DNA of 64,000 nt from Ardenticatenaceae bacterium (GTDB taxonomy: Bacteria; Chloroflexota; Anaerolineae; Promineifilales; Promineifilaceae), in contig JACKCC010000025.1 of NCBI GenBank assembly GCA_020634245.1, positions 1 through 64,000 on the forward strand, written 5' to 3'. The number at the start of each line of letters is the position of its first letter. Within the stretch, counting starts at the first letter, position 1. Position numbers and translations under genes: made by a program. Positions 41,585-50,364 of this stretch are shown piece by piece. The notes under the pieces are model-generated. The model was not told the DNA's origin and made no database searches. It was given only the letters and a program-made list of their open reading frames with translations.

Positions 41585-43123
41585 TTAAAAGCCATCTGCT
41601 TGATTGGTTGGGTAACGAGCCAGGAACAGAGGCAGACCAAACGTAAAAGCCACCCCAATGAGATGCGCCAACAAATAGTCTCCACCCAACACATAGGCGC
41701 GCAGGTGGCCGTAGATGAGCACCGAAAGCTGCGTCGTCAGCAGCAGCCACAGGCCAGCCCGAAGGCGGAATGCGGAATGCGGAATGATGAATGATGAATG
41801 CGAATTCCTCGGTGTATCTCCGTAATTGCTCTGTGCTTCTCTGTGTTCCTGCCCGGTGTCCAGCAGGAGCCAGGGAAAGAGCCAGGTCGTGTACCAGAGG
41901 CGGAAGTTGAGGGCGGTTAGCAGGTAGGTGGCAAAACTATCGGCGGCGGCTTTGAGGGGGGAACGGCCGTGCCCCACCAACCACCCTACCCAAACCAACC
42001 AACAAACCAACAAACCAACCATTCCCACCGCTACCCCATTAAAAAGCAACTCGGTCAGCGGCAAACCGGCGCTGTTGGCCAGCAGCAGGATCAACGCGGC
42101 TGGTGAGAAACTGGCCCCGGCCGAGGCTTCGCTTTGCAAGCGGGTGAGTAAATTGAGCGGGCTGCCAAAGGGGAGAAAAGTGAGGAATGCGGCCGTTCCC
42201 CCGCCCACCACCGTCCACAACACCAACCGCAGTCTGGCCCGGCTGCCGGCCATTTGCCGCCAGGCCCACAGCGCGAAAAAAGGCAGCGGCAGCAGGCCAA
42301 TCGGCTTGGTCAGCGCCCCCAGCAGCAAGACCACCAGCCCGGCTGCCGGACGGCGCTGCATGATGAGCCAGCCCAGCAGCAGCCAGAACAGCATCAACAC
42401 GTCGTTATGGCCATCGACGACAAACATGAGCAGCAGTGCCGGATTCCAGGCCCAAAGTAAAGTGCGGGCAGCCCGTTCTGCCGCCGGTTGTCCGGCCAGC
42501 AGCCGCCAAATCAAGCCGGTTACGGCCAGATGAGCGGCTAATCCCACTGCTTTGAACAGGATGAGTCCCAGGTATAAATTATCACGGCTGAAGGCGGTAA
42601 CGGCCGCTGCCAGCATCTCCCAAATCGGCCCGTATGGCGACGTGGCTCCCACCCATTCCCCGGCAAAAGGCAAAAAGGGATCGTTGGTAAAAGCATCAGG
42701 CGCCATAACAAATGGGTTTTGGCCGTAAACGCTGCTAATCCGCCCGCGAATGACGTAGCGGTAAATATCGTTGGCGTTGATGGGATAAGTTTGGATGAGG
42801 GGTAGAGCCAGGAGCAGGGTTGTGATGAGAATGAGCCAGAGGGGAAACGGCCGTGTCGGCAAGCTCACGTCAAGCCGTTCCCACCGCCGCATCAGCTGGT
42901 AAGCCAACCAGTACAAACCATACAAACCAACCAGCCAACCAACATAAGCCAGCCCGTATCCCATCGATGGCGTAAATGTGCGAATGTCGGCCAGGGGAAT
43001 GTGGTTGAAATACGGCCGTAACGGAAACCAGACCCAGGCCAATCCATACCCCAACAAACTGGCCACAAAAATCAGCCAGATGCCATTTTGCTTAATCCAC
43101 CGGGAAAATTGAGAAGAAAACAT
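41585..43123 (-). CDS. MptB-like polyprenol-phosphate-mannose-dependent mannosyltransferase (GT-C)
   Basis: A 512-residue polytopic enzyme with 12 or so helices. The family loop is clear: PINANDIYRYVIRGRI (with the catalytic-type ND) and VYGQNPFVMAPDAF, then WVGATSPYGPIWEMLAAAVT and VVDGHNDVLMLFWLLLGWLI. MptA/MptB enzymes extend alpha-1,6-mannan of lipoglycans, using polyprenyl-phosphate mannose, which the DPM1-like gene at 11775 could supply. Several stretches are encoded by low-complexity DNA: 42895-42950 (VGWLVGLYGLYWL), 41962-42025 (WLVGLLVCWLVWVGWLVG) and 41764-41870 (SSFIIPHSAF). The ATG at 43123 is chosen by the position of the first helix. Confidence 0.82.
   Translation of the reverse strand: MFSSQFSRWIKQNGIWLIFVASLLGYGLAWVWFPLRPYFNHIPLADIRTFTPSMGYGLAYVGWLVGLYGLYWLAYQLMRRWERLDVSLPTRPFPLWLILITTLLLALPLIQTYPINANDIYRYVIRGRISSVYGQNPFVMAPDAFTNDPFLPFAGEWVGATSPYGPIWEMLAAAVTAFSRDNLYLGLILFKAVGLAAHLAVTGLIWRLLAGQPAAERAARTLLWAWNPALLLMFVVDGHNDVLMLFWLLLGWLIMQRRPAAGLVVLLLGALTKPIGLLPLPFFALWAWRQMAGSRARLRLVLWTVVGGGTAAFLTFLPFGSPLNLLTRLQSEASAGASFSPAALILLLANSAGLPLTELLFNGVAVGMVGLLVCWLVWVGWLVGHGRSPLKAAADSFATYLLTALNFRLWYTTWLFPWLLLDTGQEHREAQSNYGDTPRNSHSSFIIPHSAFRLRAGLWLLLTTQLSVLIYGHLRAYVLGGDYLLAHLIGVAFTFGLPLFLARYPTNQADGF
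41764..41870. repeat. Low-complexity tandem repeat inside the MptB-like gene
   Basis: 'ggaatgcggaatgcggaatg' followed by 'atgaatgatgaatgcgaattc' and 'cttctctgtgttcc'-type units. On the coding (minus) strand it gives the odd peptide NSHSSFIIPHSAF between two membrane helices. The same peptide style is known from translated short repeats in several genomes with such DNA. Confidence 0.65.
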
Positions 43124-43235
43124 GCGTGTAGGCTCAACACATAAATAAAAAGTCCACAAATTGCGGAATAATACAGATTATTACTTAATCTGCGCCATCT
43201 TTGCAATCTATGGACTTTTTTCGAAGCCGATTAAA

Positions 43236-44687
43236 CTATTTACGCTGGCCGTGTTTGGCGAGGGGCACTACCAGCATCACCGATGTTCCCCGCCCTGGTG
43301 CAGATTCCACCCGCAGAGAACCGTCAATCCGTTCTGCCCGTTCGCGCATATTAACCATGCCCAGGCTGCCGCGCGAACTGTAGTCGCGGTTGACATCGGC
43401 CGTATCAAAACCCACGCCATCGTCACGAACCTGAGCGACAAAAAGATTATCTTCCTGCCAAAAACGGATTTCAATTTGATTGGCCTTGGAATATTTGCGG
43501 GCATTGCCCAGCGCCTCTTCAACGATGGAGAAGACGACGGTTTGGGCATTTTCATCCAGCAGATTGCCATTTTCACCGCCCACCAACCGGACATTCAATC
43601 CGTCATTCTCGCGCAGACGCTTCATGACCGTTTCGATGGCCGCCGCTAATCCTTGGGTTTCCAGGACCAACGGCCGTAATGTAAACAGCATCCCCCGAAT
43701 TTCTTTGGAGGTTGTTTTGGCCATTTCCTCAACCTTTTGCAGCTCTTGAAGCGCCTGTTTGGGATCGCGGTTGAGCAGAGACCGGACAAAATTGATGCGC
43801 ATGGCGATGGCCGCAATGGTTTGGGTTGGGCCGTCGTGCAGGTCGCGGGCCAGTTCTTTCCGGGCCGCTTCGTCAGCTTCGATGAGCCGCTGTTTTTCGG
43901 CATCTAGTTCCTGGAAGAGCTGGGCGTTTTGCAGGGCGATGACAGCCTGATCGGCGACGGCGTAGAACAGGTCAAAATGGTCTTCGTCAAAAGTGACCTC
44001 CTGGTCGGAACCGATCACCATCGCCCCAAAGATGTTAAATCCGGCGCGTAAGGGAATGCATACGGCCGTTACCGCATTATGAAACGCAATAAACCGGGCC
44101 AGTTCCGGGTCTTTACGCGGATTGTTGGTCTGCGTAATCTCAGCCTGGGCCAGCGCCGCGCCAATGATGCCGCTTTGGCCAGGAACGCCTTGCTGCATAT
44201 CATTGCCAATAAAACGGCGTGTCGCCACCGGATAAAGATGCAGCCCCTTATAAAGGAAAACTGCACCCACCAATGACTTTTTCGGTATCCCCATTTCTTC
44301 CAGCGCCAGGCTGCATACGTCAAGCGCTTCCTCAACGACCACCTCGAAACTTAAGGTAGCCCGCATTTTGGAAGCCATTGCCCGCAGCGATTTAGCACGA
44401 TTATTGGCCGCACGCAGTTGAACCAACTCGCGGTTAAACAAGCTGTTAGCCATATTGGGAATTCGTTTGCTGTAATTGTCAATCAGGCCCAAAGTGGCCG
44501 CAGCCAATAACAGCAAAATAACACTGGCAATAATCAACTCGATCAGATACCCGCCCCCTGTCAACTGTCCCACAATCAGAACAATTAAGGCAGCTTGCAC
44601 CAAAAAAGCCGCCAAAAACAGGACCAATGTAAACCCGTTCAGCTTCTTAAATTCATTTTTCAGGATTTTGATTACATCTTTTGCCAT
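43236..44687 (-). CDS. Membrane GAF-domain sensor histidine kinase (NarX/LiaS-like)
   Basis: A 483-residue kinase. Two hydrophobic helices near the N-terminus (about 20-65) form a short hairpin in the membrane, with little outside. A coiled segment leads to a GAF domain (about 100-255, KMRATLSFEVVVEEALDVCS ... AVADQAVIALQNAQLFQEL). HisKA_3 has KELARDLHDGPTQTIAAIAM with His284, followed by MLFTLRPLVLETQGLAAAI; HATPase_c has VEEALGNARKYSKANQIEI, DDGVGFDTADV and GMVNMRERAERIDGSL. No response regulator gene is adjacent. It is of the same HisKA_3 class as the kinase at 20101, so a NarL-type regulator such as that at 19379 could in principle be shared. Confidence 0.9.
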   Translation of the reverse strand: MAKDVIKILKNEFKKLNGFTLVLFLAAFLVQAALIVLIVGQLTGGGYLIELIIASVILLLLAAATLGLIDNYSKRIPNMANSLFNRELVQLRAANNRAKSLRAMASKMRATLSFEVVVEEALDVCSLALEEMGIPKKSLVGAVFLYKGLHLYPVATRRFIGNDMQQGVPGQSGIIGAALAQAEITQTNNPRKDPELARFIAFHNAVTAVCIPLRAGFNIFGAMVIGSDQEVTFDEDHFDLFYAVADQAVIALQNAQLFQELDAEKQRLIEADEAARKELARDLHDGPTQTIAAIAMRINFVRSLLNRDPKQALQELQKVEEMAKTTSKEIRGMLFTLRPLVLETQGLAAAIETVMKRLRENDGLNVRLVGGENGNLLDENAQTVVFSIVEEALGNARKYSKANQIEIRFWQEDNLFVAQVRDDGVGFDTADVNRDYSSRGSLGMVNMRERAERIDGSLRVESAPGRGTSVMLVVPLAKHGQRK

Positions 44688-44839
44688 TGGCTGATTGTTG
44701 GTTCGGCCGCTGCCGTCGTCTTATCTGCTCCTCTAACCAGGGACTTTTCTTATTATACCGAAAGGGGCACTTTTTTCGATAGGAATGATGTCTTGATCAT
44801 CCTGCCTTTGGGTTAAATTTAGGTGAAAAGGAGGTCGTT

Positions 44840-44908
44840 TTGCCGCGTTTTTTCAAAGGAAAACGAAGGCATCATTGGAAAAGACACACCTATTGCCACC
44901 TAATTTAA
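44840..44908 (+). CDS. Possible 22-residue basic micropeptide (speculative)
   Basis: A strong Shine-Dalgarno (aaaaggagg, 44826-44834) precedes a TTG at 44840 by 5 bases, followed by 22 codons rich in Lys, Arg and His (MPRFFKGKRRHHWKRHTYCHL...) and a TAA. It sits in a gene-free gap between the GAF kinase and psuG. No family is recognised; the TTG start and short length make chance quite possible. Confidence 0.2.
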   Translation: MPRFFKGKRRHHWKRHTYCHLI

Positions 44909-44918
44909 AAAACGGAAA

Positions 44919-45824
44919 TTACATTCGGGCTAACGCTTGCGCAATCTGACCGGCGGTACGGCCGTTATTCCGCAAAAGCGCCACATTCGCCTGCAAACTA
45001 CGCCCTTCCGTCAATTCCACTACCCGCCGCAGCAGCCAGGGCGTAGAGGCCGGTCCATGAATGCCCGCTTCATCCGCTTCTCGGGTGGCCTGGGCAATGG
45101 CCGCTTCGGCCGCGTCTGGGTCAAAAGCGTCGGCCTCCGGCACGGGCACGGTGACTAAAATGCCGCTTTGTAAAGACGATGCCTGGTGTGCCCGAATCAC
45201 AGCGGCTACCGCTTCGGGCGTGTCCAGGCGCACATCGACCGGCAAGCCACTGCTGCGCGAGAAGAAAGCAGCCATTGTGTCGCTACCGTAGCCGATCACC
45301 GGCACACCATTGGTTTCCAACACTTCGCGGGTTGCCGGTAAATCGAGGATAGATTTAGCCCCGCTGCTGACCACTGTAACCGGCGTGCGCCCCAATTCGG
45401 CCAAATCGGCGCTCACGTCGAAGGGATGACCGCGGTGGACGCCGCCAATGCCGCCGGTGGCAAAAATGGGAATACCGGCTTGATGGGCTAAGATCATCGT
45501 TCCGGCGACAGTGGTTGCGCCATCTTCGCCCCCGGCAACGGCCAAGGGAATATCACGGCGGCTGCATTTGCGTACGGCCGTTCCCGCCCGTGTACCTAAA
45601 TATTCCAATTGTTCCGCCGTCAACCCAATGTGGATCCGACCCTGGATAATGGCAATGGTCGCGGGTGTAGCGCCACCTTCACGAACAGCCGCTTCCATGG
45701 AAACGGCCGTTTCCACGTTTTGCGGATAAGGCAGACCATGCGTAATAACCGTACTCTCCAACGCAACGACAGGCTCATTCGCCGCCAATGCCGCCGCTAC
45801 CTCTGGCAAAAAATCAAAACCCAT
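44919..45824 (-). CDS. psuG: Pseudouridine-5'-phosphate glycosidase
   Basis: A 301-residue enzyme that splits pseudouridine 5'-phosphate into uracil and ribose 5-phosphate (IndA-like fold). The ATG at 45824 follows the Shine-Dalgarno gaggag. Family motifs: VVALESTVITHGLPYPQN, GGATPATIAIIQGRIHIGL, the lysine segment VRKCSRRDIPLAVAGGEDGA, TTVAGTMILAHQAGIPIF, ATGGIGGVHRG and VSSGAKSILDLPATREVLET. No pseudouridine kinase (psuK) or transporter is beside it, so the route from pseudouridine is incomplete in this window. Ordinary recycling function is likely. Confidence 0.94.
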   Translation of the reverse strand: MGFDFLPEVAAALAANEPVVALESTVITHGLPYPQNVETAVSMEAAVREGGATPATIAIIQGRIHIGLTAEQLEYLGTRAGTAVRKCSRRDIPLAVAGGEDGATTVAGTMILAHQAGIPIFATGGIGGVHRGHPFDVSADLAELGRTPVTVVSSGAKSILDLPATREVLETNGVPVIGYGSDTMAAFFSRSSGLPVDVRLDTPEAVAAVIRAHQASSLQSGILVTVPVPEADAFDPDAAEAAIAQATREADEAGIHGPASTPWLLRRVVELTEGRSLQANVALLRNNGRTAGQIAQALARM

Positions 45825-46366
45825 CAAATACTCCTCTTCACATCATTTATCGATGAAATCTTCCCTTATTTCCCGGTTACCAGCAAACAACGGCCTGATT
45901 TTGCCCATATCATAGGCAGTCTGTACAACACCTCGTATCATAAATTCTCACAACTTAACCCTTGTGCCAGTCTGGCTGCATCCTTAAACTACTCTGGTAG
46001 AAAGCATGTTGGGTATGCGGTAATTATACATTGCCCGCATAGTGAACACAGACTTTGTCTACAATGTTCCAGAAGCTTATCAAAGCACTTTTCTCTTCAT
46101 GGTGAAAAAGTATTTGATAATTATGAGAATCTGGTCATTATGCCTTCTATTCTTGCCAATCATGGCAAAGAAGATAGCATAGAAAAGAGTAGAAGTCATT
46201 CCCAACACAAAACTTAAAAACAGATAAACCCTTTGTGTGCCCATTGAGAGTCAAATCACAGGTACTATTCAAAATTTACAGTTGAATATATTTCGTGATC
46301 TACTTGAAGAAATCGCGAAAACACCGCTATCTTTCCTTCAAAAACATTCGCGGGTTATCTCAACCA
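45825..46366. other. Gene-free stretch between psuG and the CBM48-like gene
   Basis: About 540 bases with no supported gene; the long open plus-strand frame crossing from inside psuG reads as non-protein. Composition is AT-rich. The psuG promoter presumably lies at its left part. Nothing else recognised apart from the operator-like repeat that follows. Confidence 0.4.
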
Positions 46367-46400
46367 GTCGGCTAATTTTGCTATAATGAAGTTAGCCGAC
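46367..46400 (+). promoter_or_regulatory. Operator-like inverted repeat around a -10 hexamer
   Basis: gtcggctaa (46367-46375) and ttagccgac (46392-46400) are exact complements and enclose TATAAT (46382-46387). A repressor dimer bound here would block the promoter; a simple RNA hairpin is the alternative. The downstream gene begins at 46471. Confidence 0.45.
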
Positions 46401-46470
46401 ACCATCAGCGACCACATCCTATCACCATCCTTCCCAATGGCATACAAAAAAATAAATGAAGGAGTTTGAT

Positions 46471-46767
46471 ATGTTGAAAAAGAATTATTCAAAAACTGGA
46501 ACTAGCTGCCGGGTAACGTTTAAATTACCGGCTGACGTTGACGCGAAAACGGCCGTTCTCTGCGGCGATTTTAATGATTGGGACCAATCAGATGCGCCGA
46601 TGAAACAACTCAAAGACGGCAGTTTCAGCGTCACCGTCTCCGTCTCCGCTCCCCAAACCTACCGCTTCCGCTACCTGTTAGATGGCGAGCGTTGGGAAAA
46701 CGATTGGGAAGCCGACGGCTACGCCCCCAACGAATATGGCACAGATGATTCAATTTTAGAAGTGTAA
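46471..46767 (+). CDS. Stand-alone CBM48/isoamylase N-terminal-like protein
   Basis: A 98-residue protein of the early-set (immunoglobulin-like) type seen at the N-terminus of glycogen branching and debranching enzymes and in AMPK beta. The ATG at 46471 follows 'aaggag'. Typical positions: CRVTFKLPADVDAKTAVLCG, DFNDWDQSDAPMKQLKDGSF, YRFRYLLDGERWENDWEADG. The tail NEYGTDDSILEV is usual for this stand-alone family. It would bind glycogen-like glucans or a protein partner; no glycogen enzyme is nearby. A possible operator overlaps its promoter, and a terminator follows. Confidence 0.88.
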   Translation: MLKKNYSKTGTSCRVTFKLPADVDAKTAVLCGDFNDWDQSDAPMKQLKDGSFSVTVSVSAPQTYRFRYLLDGERWENDWEADGYAPNEYGTDDSILEV

Positions 46768-46788
46768 AAACCATAAGCTGAAGTTCAT

Positions 46789-46833
46789 AGCCGTTGCCGC
46801 CGATTCAGTTTTTCCGGGACAACGGCTTTTTTT
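46789..46833 (+). terminator. Rho-independent terminator after the CBM48-like gene
   Basis: agccgttg (46789-46796) pairs with caacggct (46820-46827), with a 23-base loop, followed by seven T. Confidence 0.75.
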
Positions 46834-46954
46834 ATGCAATTTTGCAAATCATTCAAGCCATGCCATAATCTAAAGAGGGATTCTGTATTTTTCACGCCGA
46901 GAAATAAAACCCCTTTTTATGATTCCTATTTTAGTCACAAGGAGACAAGGAGAG

Positions 46955-48616
46955 ATGAAAAAACAATTTACGTACCTCTTAGTTTTTGTAATCCTGGCAC
47001 TGATGCTGGCCGCCTGTGGCGGTGGAACAGCTGATGAACCAGCTGCGGTTGAAGAGCCGGCTACAACCACTCAAGAAACAACGGGCGAAACTCCGGCTGA
47101 AGAACCCGCCGCAGAAGCTCCGGCCGAAAACGCAGGAATGCCCGATCTAGGTGGCCGGGAAGTGACCATCGCCGTTGAGAACGCCTACCTGCCCTTCAAC
47201 TACATTGATCCGGCAACTGGCGAACCAGCCGGTTGGGACTATACAGTTTGGGACGAGCTTTGCGGCCTCATTAACTGCACGCCCGTATACGTGGAAGCTG
47301 GTTGGGAAGGCATGATTCAAGCTGTCGCCGATGGCCAGTACGACGCAGCGGCTGATGGTATCACCATCACCGATGACCGCGCCGAAATCGTAGACTTCTC
47401 AGTCGGTTACATCAACATTGAACAACGCCTCCTCGTACGATTGGATGAGGACCGCATCGAGAGTATTGACGACATCGTCAACAACGAAGAACTGGTGCTG
47501 GGTACACAAACGGGTACGACCAACTATGAAACGGCCGTGCAATACCTGCCCGAAGACCGCATTCAGGCTTTTGAGCAGTTCCCCTTTGCTGTGCAGGCTC
47601 TCATCGCTGGCGACATTGATGCTGTCATCATCGACGAAGTGGCCGGACAAGGTTACCTGGGCGAGAATGCTGACAAGTTGAAGCTGGTCGGCCCCTCCAT
47701 GTCCAGTGACCAGTTAGGTTTCATCTTCCCCAAAGGCAGCGAACTGGTTGAGCCAGTAAATGCGGCCATCGCCGAATTGGCGCAGAACGGCTTCCTGACC
47801 GAAGTCAATCTCCAGTACTTTGGACCTTCTTTCACCATTACTTACGACGACCTCTTCCCGCCAGAGGAAGGCGCTGCTGATGAAGGCGCCGCCATGGCTG
47901 ACCTGGGCGGTCAAGAAGTGACCATCGCCGTCGAGAATGCCTACCTGCCCTTCAACTACATCGACCCGGCAACCAGCGAACCGGCCGGCTGGGACTATGA
48001 AGTTTGGAATGAGATTTGTGTTGTCATCAACTGTGTGCCGGTTTATACCGAAGCCGGTTGGGAAGGTATGATTCAAGCTGTCGCCGATGGCCAGTTTGAT
48101 GCCGCCGCTGACGGCATTACCATCACCGATGACCGCGCCGAAATCGTAGACTTCTCAGTCGGTTACATCAACATTGAACAACGCCTCCTCGTACGATTGG
48201 ATGAGGACCGCATCGAGAGCATTGACGACATCGTCAACAACGAAGAACTGGTGCTGGGTACACAAACGGGTACAACCAACTATGAAACGGCCGTGCAATA
48301 CCTGCCCGAAGACCGCATTCAGGCTTTTGAGCAGTTCCCCTTTGCTGTGCAGGCTCTCATCGCTGGCGACATTGATGCTGTCATCATCGACGAAGTGGCC
48401 GGACAAGGTTACCTGGGCGAGAATGCTGACAAGTTGAAGCTGGTCGGCCCCTCCATGTCCAGTGACCAGTTAGGCTTCATCTTCCCCAAAGGCAGCGAAC
48501 TGGTTGAGCCGGTAAATGCGGCCTTGACCGAGTTGATGGCCAACGGCTTCCTGGCTGAAGTGAACCTCAAGTACTTCGGCCCTGAATTCACCATCACGTA
48601 TGACGATCTTGAGTAA
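46955..48616 (+). CDS. Amino-acid ABC transporter binding lipoprotein with two tandem family-3 domains
   Basis: A 553-residue lipoprotein: signal with lipobox LAAC (about 20-23), an Ala/Glu/Pro/Thr-rich linker (to about 65), then two complete SBP_bac_3 domains (about 68-305 and 320-553). Each reads VTIAVENAYLPFNYIDPAT, AGWEGMIQAVADGQ, DGITITDDRAEIVDFSVGYI and so on. The copies are offset by exactly 756 bases. Their middle part (about 47370-47760 against 48126-48516) is nearly identical in DNA, while both ends of the domain have diverged. The ATG at 46955 has 'aaggaga' upstream. It would serve the permease and ATPase genes that follow. A normal family protein has one domain; two domains could raise capture rate or bind cooperatively. 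Confidence 0.93.
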   Translation: MKKQFTYLLVFVILALMLAACGGGTADEPAAVEEPATTTQETTGETPAEEPAAEAPAENAGMPDLGGREVTIAVENAYLPFNYIDPATGEPAGWDYTVWDELCGLINCTPVYVEAGWEGMIQAVADGQYDAAADGITITDDRAEIVDFSVGYINIEQRLLVRLDEDRIESIDDIVNNEELVLGTQTGTTNYETAVQYLPEDRIQAFEQFPFAVQALIAGDIDAVIIDEVAGQGYLGENADKLKLVGPSMSSDQLGFIFPKGSELVEPVNAAIAELAQNGFLTEVNLQYFGPSFTITYDDLFPPEEGAADEGAAMADLGGQEVTIAVENAYLPFNYIDPATSEPAGWDYEVWNEICVVINCVPVYTEAGWEGMIQAVADGQFDAAADGITITDDRAEIVDFSVGYINIEQRLLVRLDEDRIESIDDIVNNEELVLGTQTGTTNYETAVQYLPEDRIQAFEQFPFAVQALIAGDIDAVIIDEVAGQGYLGENADKLKLVGPSMSSDQLGFIFPKGSELVEPVNAALTELMANGFLAEVNLKYFGPEFTITYDDLE

Positions 48617-48651
48617 TGGCGTAACGGCCGTTTCCTAAATCAACCAATTTC

Positions 48652-48686
48652 AGAAGCGTCAACAATTTGTTGGCGCTTCTTTTTTG
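48652..48686 (+). terminator. Terminator/attenuator between the binding-protein and permease genes
   Basis: agaagcgtcaac and gttggcgcttct pair at 11 of 12 positions around a 5-base loop, followed by T6. Partial termination here would give more binding protein than permease, a common arrangement. Confidence 0.85.
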
Positions 48687-48759
48687 TATTCGGCGTGTTT
48701 CAAGGTATTATTTTTAATACTTACCCATCGTTCATCATCATTGATTTGAAGGAGGTACT

Positions 48760-49554
48760 ATGACTGGTCCTGAGATGCAAGCGCAGCCCGATACCGCCTG
48801 GCATGCAGGTTGGCGCGAATTCCCCTGGTGGTTAGTGGCTATATTCGGTTTTCTCATTGTAATGGTTATCCTCGTCATAACCAACCCCGACATTCAAGAG
48901 GCTTTCAACTTTATTCTCCCCGGCATCACCACAACGCTTTATATCACCCTCGTAGCTTTCGGTATTGCCTTGATATTCGGTCTTTTTGCCGGCCTGGGGC
49001 GAATCAGCAGCAACAGCGTCATTCGTAATATTGCCATCACGTATGTTGAATTTATTCGGGGCGTACCTACGTTGGTTCTTATCCTCACCCTGTCATTCGT
49101 CATTGTACCGGCCGTTTCGAACAGCATAGGCATTGACAACAAGGATATTTCCATCGAACTGCGGGCGATCCTGTCTTTGGCTATTATCTATGGCGCTTTT
49201 CTGGCCGAGATTTTCCGTGCCGGTATCGAATCAATTGCCAAAGGTCAGATGGAAGCAGCGCGTTCGCTGGGCATGACCTACCGGCAGGCGATGCAGTACA
49301 TCATCTTGCCCCAGGCCGTACGCAACATTTCCCCGGCCTTAGGCAATGATTTCATCGCTATGCTCAAGGATTCATCACTGGCCTCAGTGCTGGCCGTGCG
49401 CGAATTAACACAGCGATCACGACTCCACGCCGGCAGCACATTCCGTTTTCCTGAATCCTACCTGGTTTTGACCTTTTTCTATTTGACCATGACTATCGTT
49501 TTGAGCCTGCTCCTGCGATGGTATGAAGGAAGGTTACGAAGAGATGCAAAATAA
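48760..49554 (+). CDS. Polar amino-acid ABC transporter permease
   Basis: A 264-residue HisM/GlnP-type permease. The Shine-Dalgarno aaggaggt is excellent. After an N-terminal helix (WWLVAIFGFLIVMVILVIT) the family sequence begins with LPGITTTLYITLVAFGIALI; the EAA loop that contacts the ATPase is MEAARSLGMTYRQAMQYIIL, and PQAVRNISPALGNDFIAMLK is the standard continuation. About six helices are present. One permease polypeptide would form a homodimer. The end overlaps the ATPase gene by 11 bases. Confidence 0.93.
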   Translation: MTGPEMQAQPDTAWHAGWREFPWWLVAIFGFLIVMVILVITNPDIQEAFNFILPGITTTLYITLVAFGIALIFGLFAGLGRISSNSVIRNIAITYVEFIRGVPTLVLILTLSFVIVPAVSNSIGIDNKDISIELRAILSLAIIYGAFLAEIFRAGIESIAKGQMEAARSLGMTYRQAMQYIILPQAVRNISPALGNDFIAMLKDSSLASVLAVRELTQRSRLHAGSTFRFPESYLVLTFFYLTMTIVLSLLLRWYEGRLRRDAK

Positions 49555-50299
49555 CATTGGTTCAAATCAAATGATTGTCATTGACGATCTTTACAAATAT
49601 TTTGATCAAATCAAAGCCGTCAATGGGGTCAACATACAGGTGAAACGGGGCGAAGTCGTCGTCATCGTCGGCCCCAGCGGTTCCGGAAAAAGTACGGTTT
49701 TACGCTGCATCAATCATTTGGAAGTGCCTACCCAGGGAGCGGTTTATATTGATGGCGTCCATCTAGAAGAAAAGGGAACCGACATCAATGCCGTTCGAGC
49801 TGAAGTAGGCATGGTTTTTCAGCAATTTAACTTGTTCCCCCATTTGACGGTGCTGGAAAATGTCACCATTGCTCAAAAGCTGGTACGCAAACGGGACAAA
49901 GCGGAAGCAGAACGGATTGGTATGGAGCAATTGGCCCGCGTCGGCATCCCGGAAAAGGCCAACGCCTACCCCCGCCAGCTATCCGGCGGTCAGCAGCAGC
50001 GGGTGGCCATTGCCCGCGCCCTGGCAATGAATCCTAAGGTGATGTTGTTTGACGAGCCAACCAGCGCCTTGGATCCGGAAATGATCAAGGAAGTGCTGGA
50101 CGTCATGCTGGATTTGGCTAAAGTGGGGATGACAATGGTTGTGGTGACGCACGAGATGGGATTTGCCCGCTCGGCCGCCGACCGGGTTGTGTTCATGGAT
50201 GAAGGCCAGATCATCGAAGTTGCGTCGCCTGAAGATTTGTACAATAACCCGCAGCATGACCGTACAAAATTATTCTTGAGCAAGATTTTGTCCCATTAG
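49544..50299 (+). CDS. Polar amino-acid ABC transporter ATP-binding protein (GlnQ-like)
   Basis: A 251-residue ATPase. The start at 49544 lies inside the permease end, with 'gaagag' upstream; the frame opens at 49523 without signal. Walker A GPSGSGKST, Q-loop in VFQQFNLFPHLTVLENV, signature LSGGQQQRVAIARALA, Walker B VMLFDEPTSALDPE, H-loop TMVVVTHEMGFARSAADRV. The tail (NPQHDRTKLFLSKILSH) is characteristic of the glutamine/polar amino-acid subgroup. With the permease and the duplicated binding protein it completes one transporter operon. A bidirectional terminator follows. Confidence 0.95.
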   Translation: MQNNIGSNQMIVIDDLYKYFDQIKAVNGVNIQVKRGEVVVIVGPSGSGKSTVLRCINHLEVPTQGAVYIDGVHLEEKGTDINAVRAEVGMVFQQFNLFPHLTVLENVTIAQKLVRKRDKAEAERIGMEQLARVGIPEKANAYPRQLSGGQQQRVAIARALAMNPKVMLFDEPTSALDPEMIKEVLDVMLDLAKVGMTMVVVTHEMGFARSAADRVVFMDEGQIIEVASPEDLYNNPQHDRTKLFLSKILSH

Positions 50300-50317
50300 T
50301 TTGAAGCTGGAACAATT

Positions 50318-50362
50318 AAAATGAGGCTGGTGCAATTCGGAAAATTGTGCCAGCCTCATTTT
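50318..50362. terminator. Bidirectional terminator between convergent genes
   Basis: A 20-base stem with two mismatches (aaaatgaggctggtgcaatt against its partner ending at 50362) and a 5-base loop. A-rich on the left, T-rich on the right, so it can end transcription from both sides. Confidence 0.85.
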
Positions 50363-50364
50363 GT

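Noticed and set aside
45609..46217. A 202-codon plus-strand open frame running from inside psuG into the gap
   Set aside because: The first part is antisense to psuG and the rest has no family-like pattern, no ribosome binding site and an amino-acid make-up unlike real proteins here.
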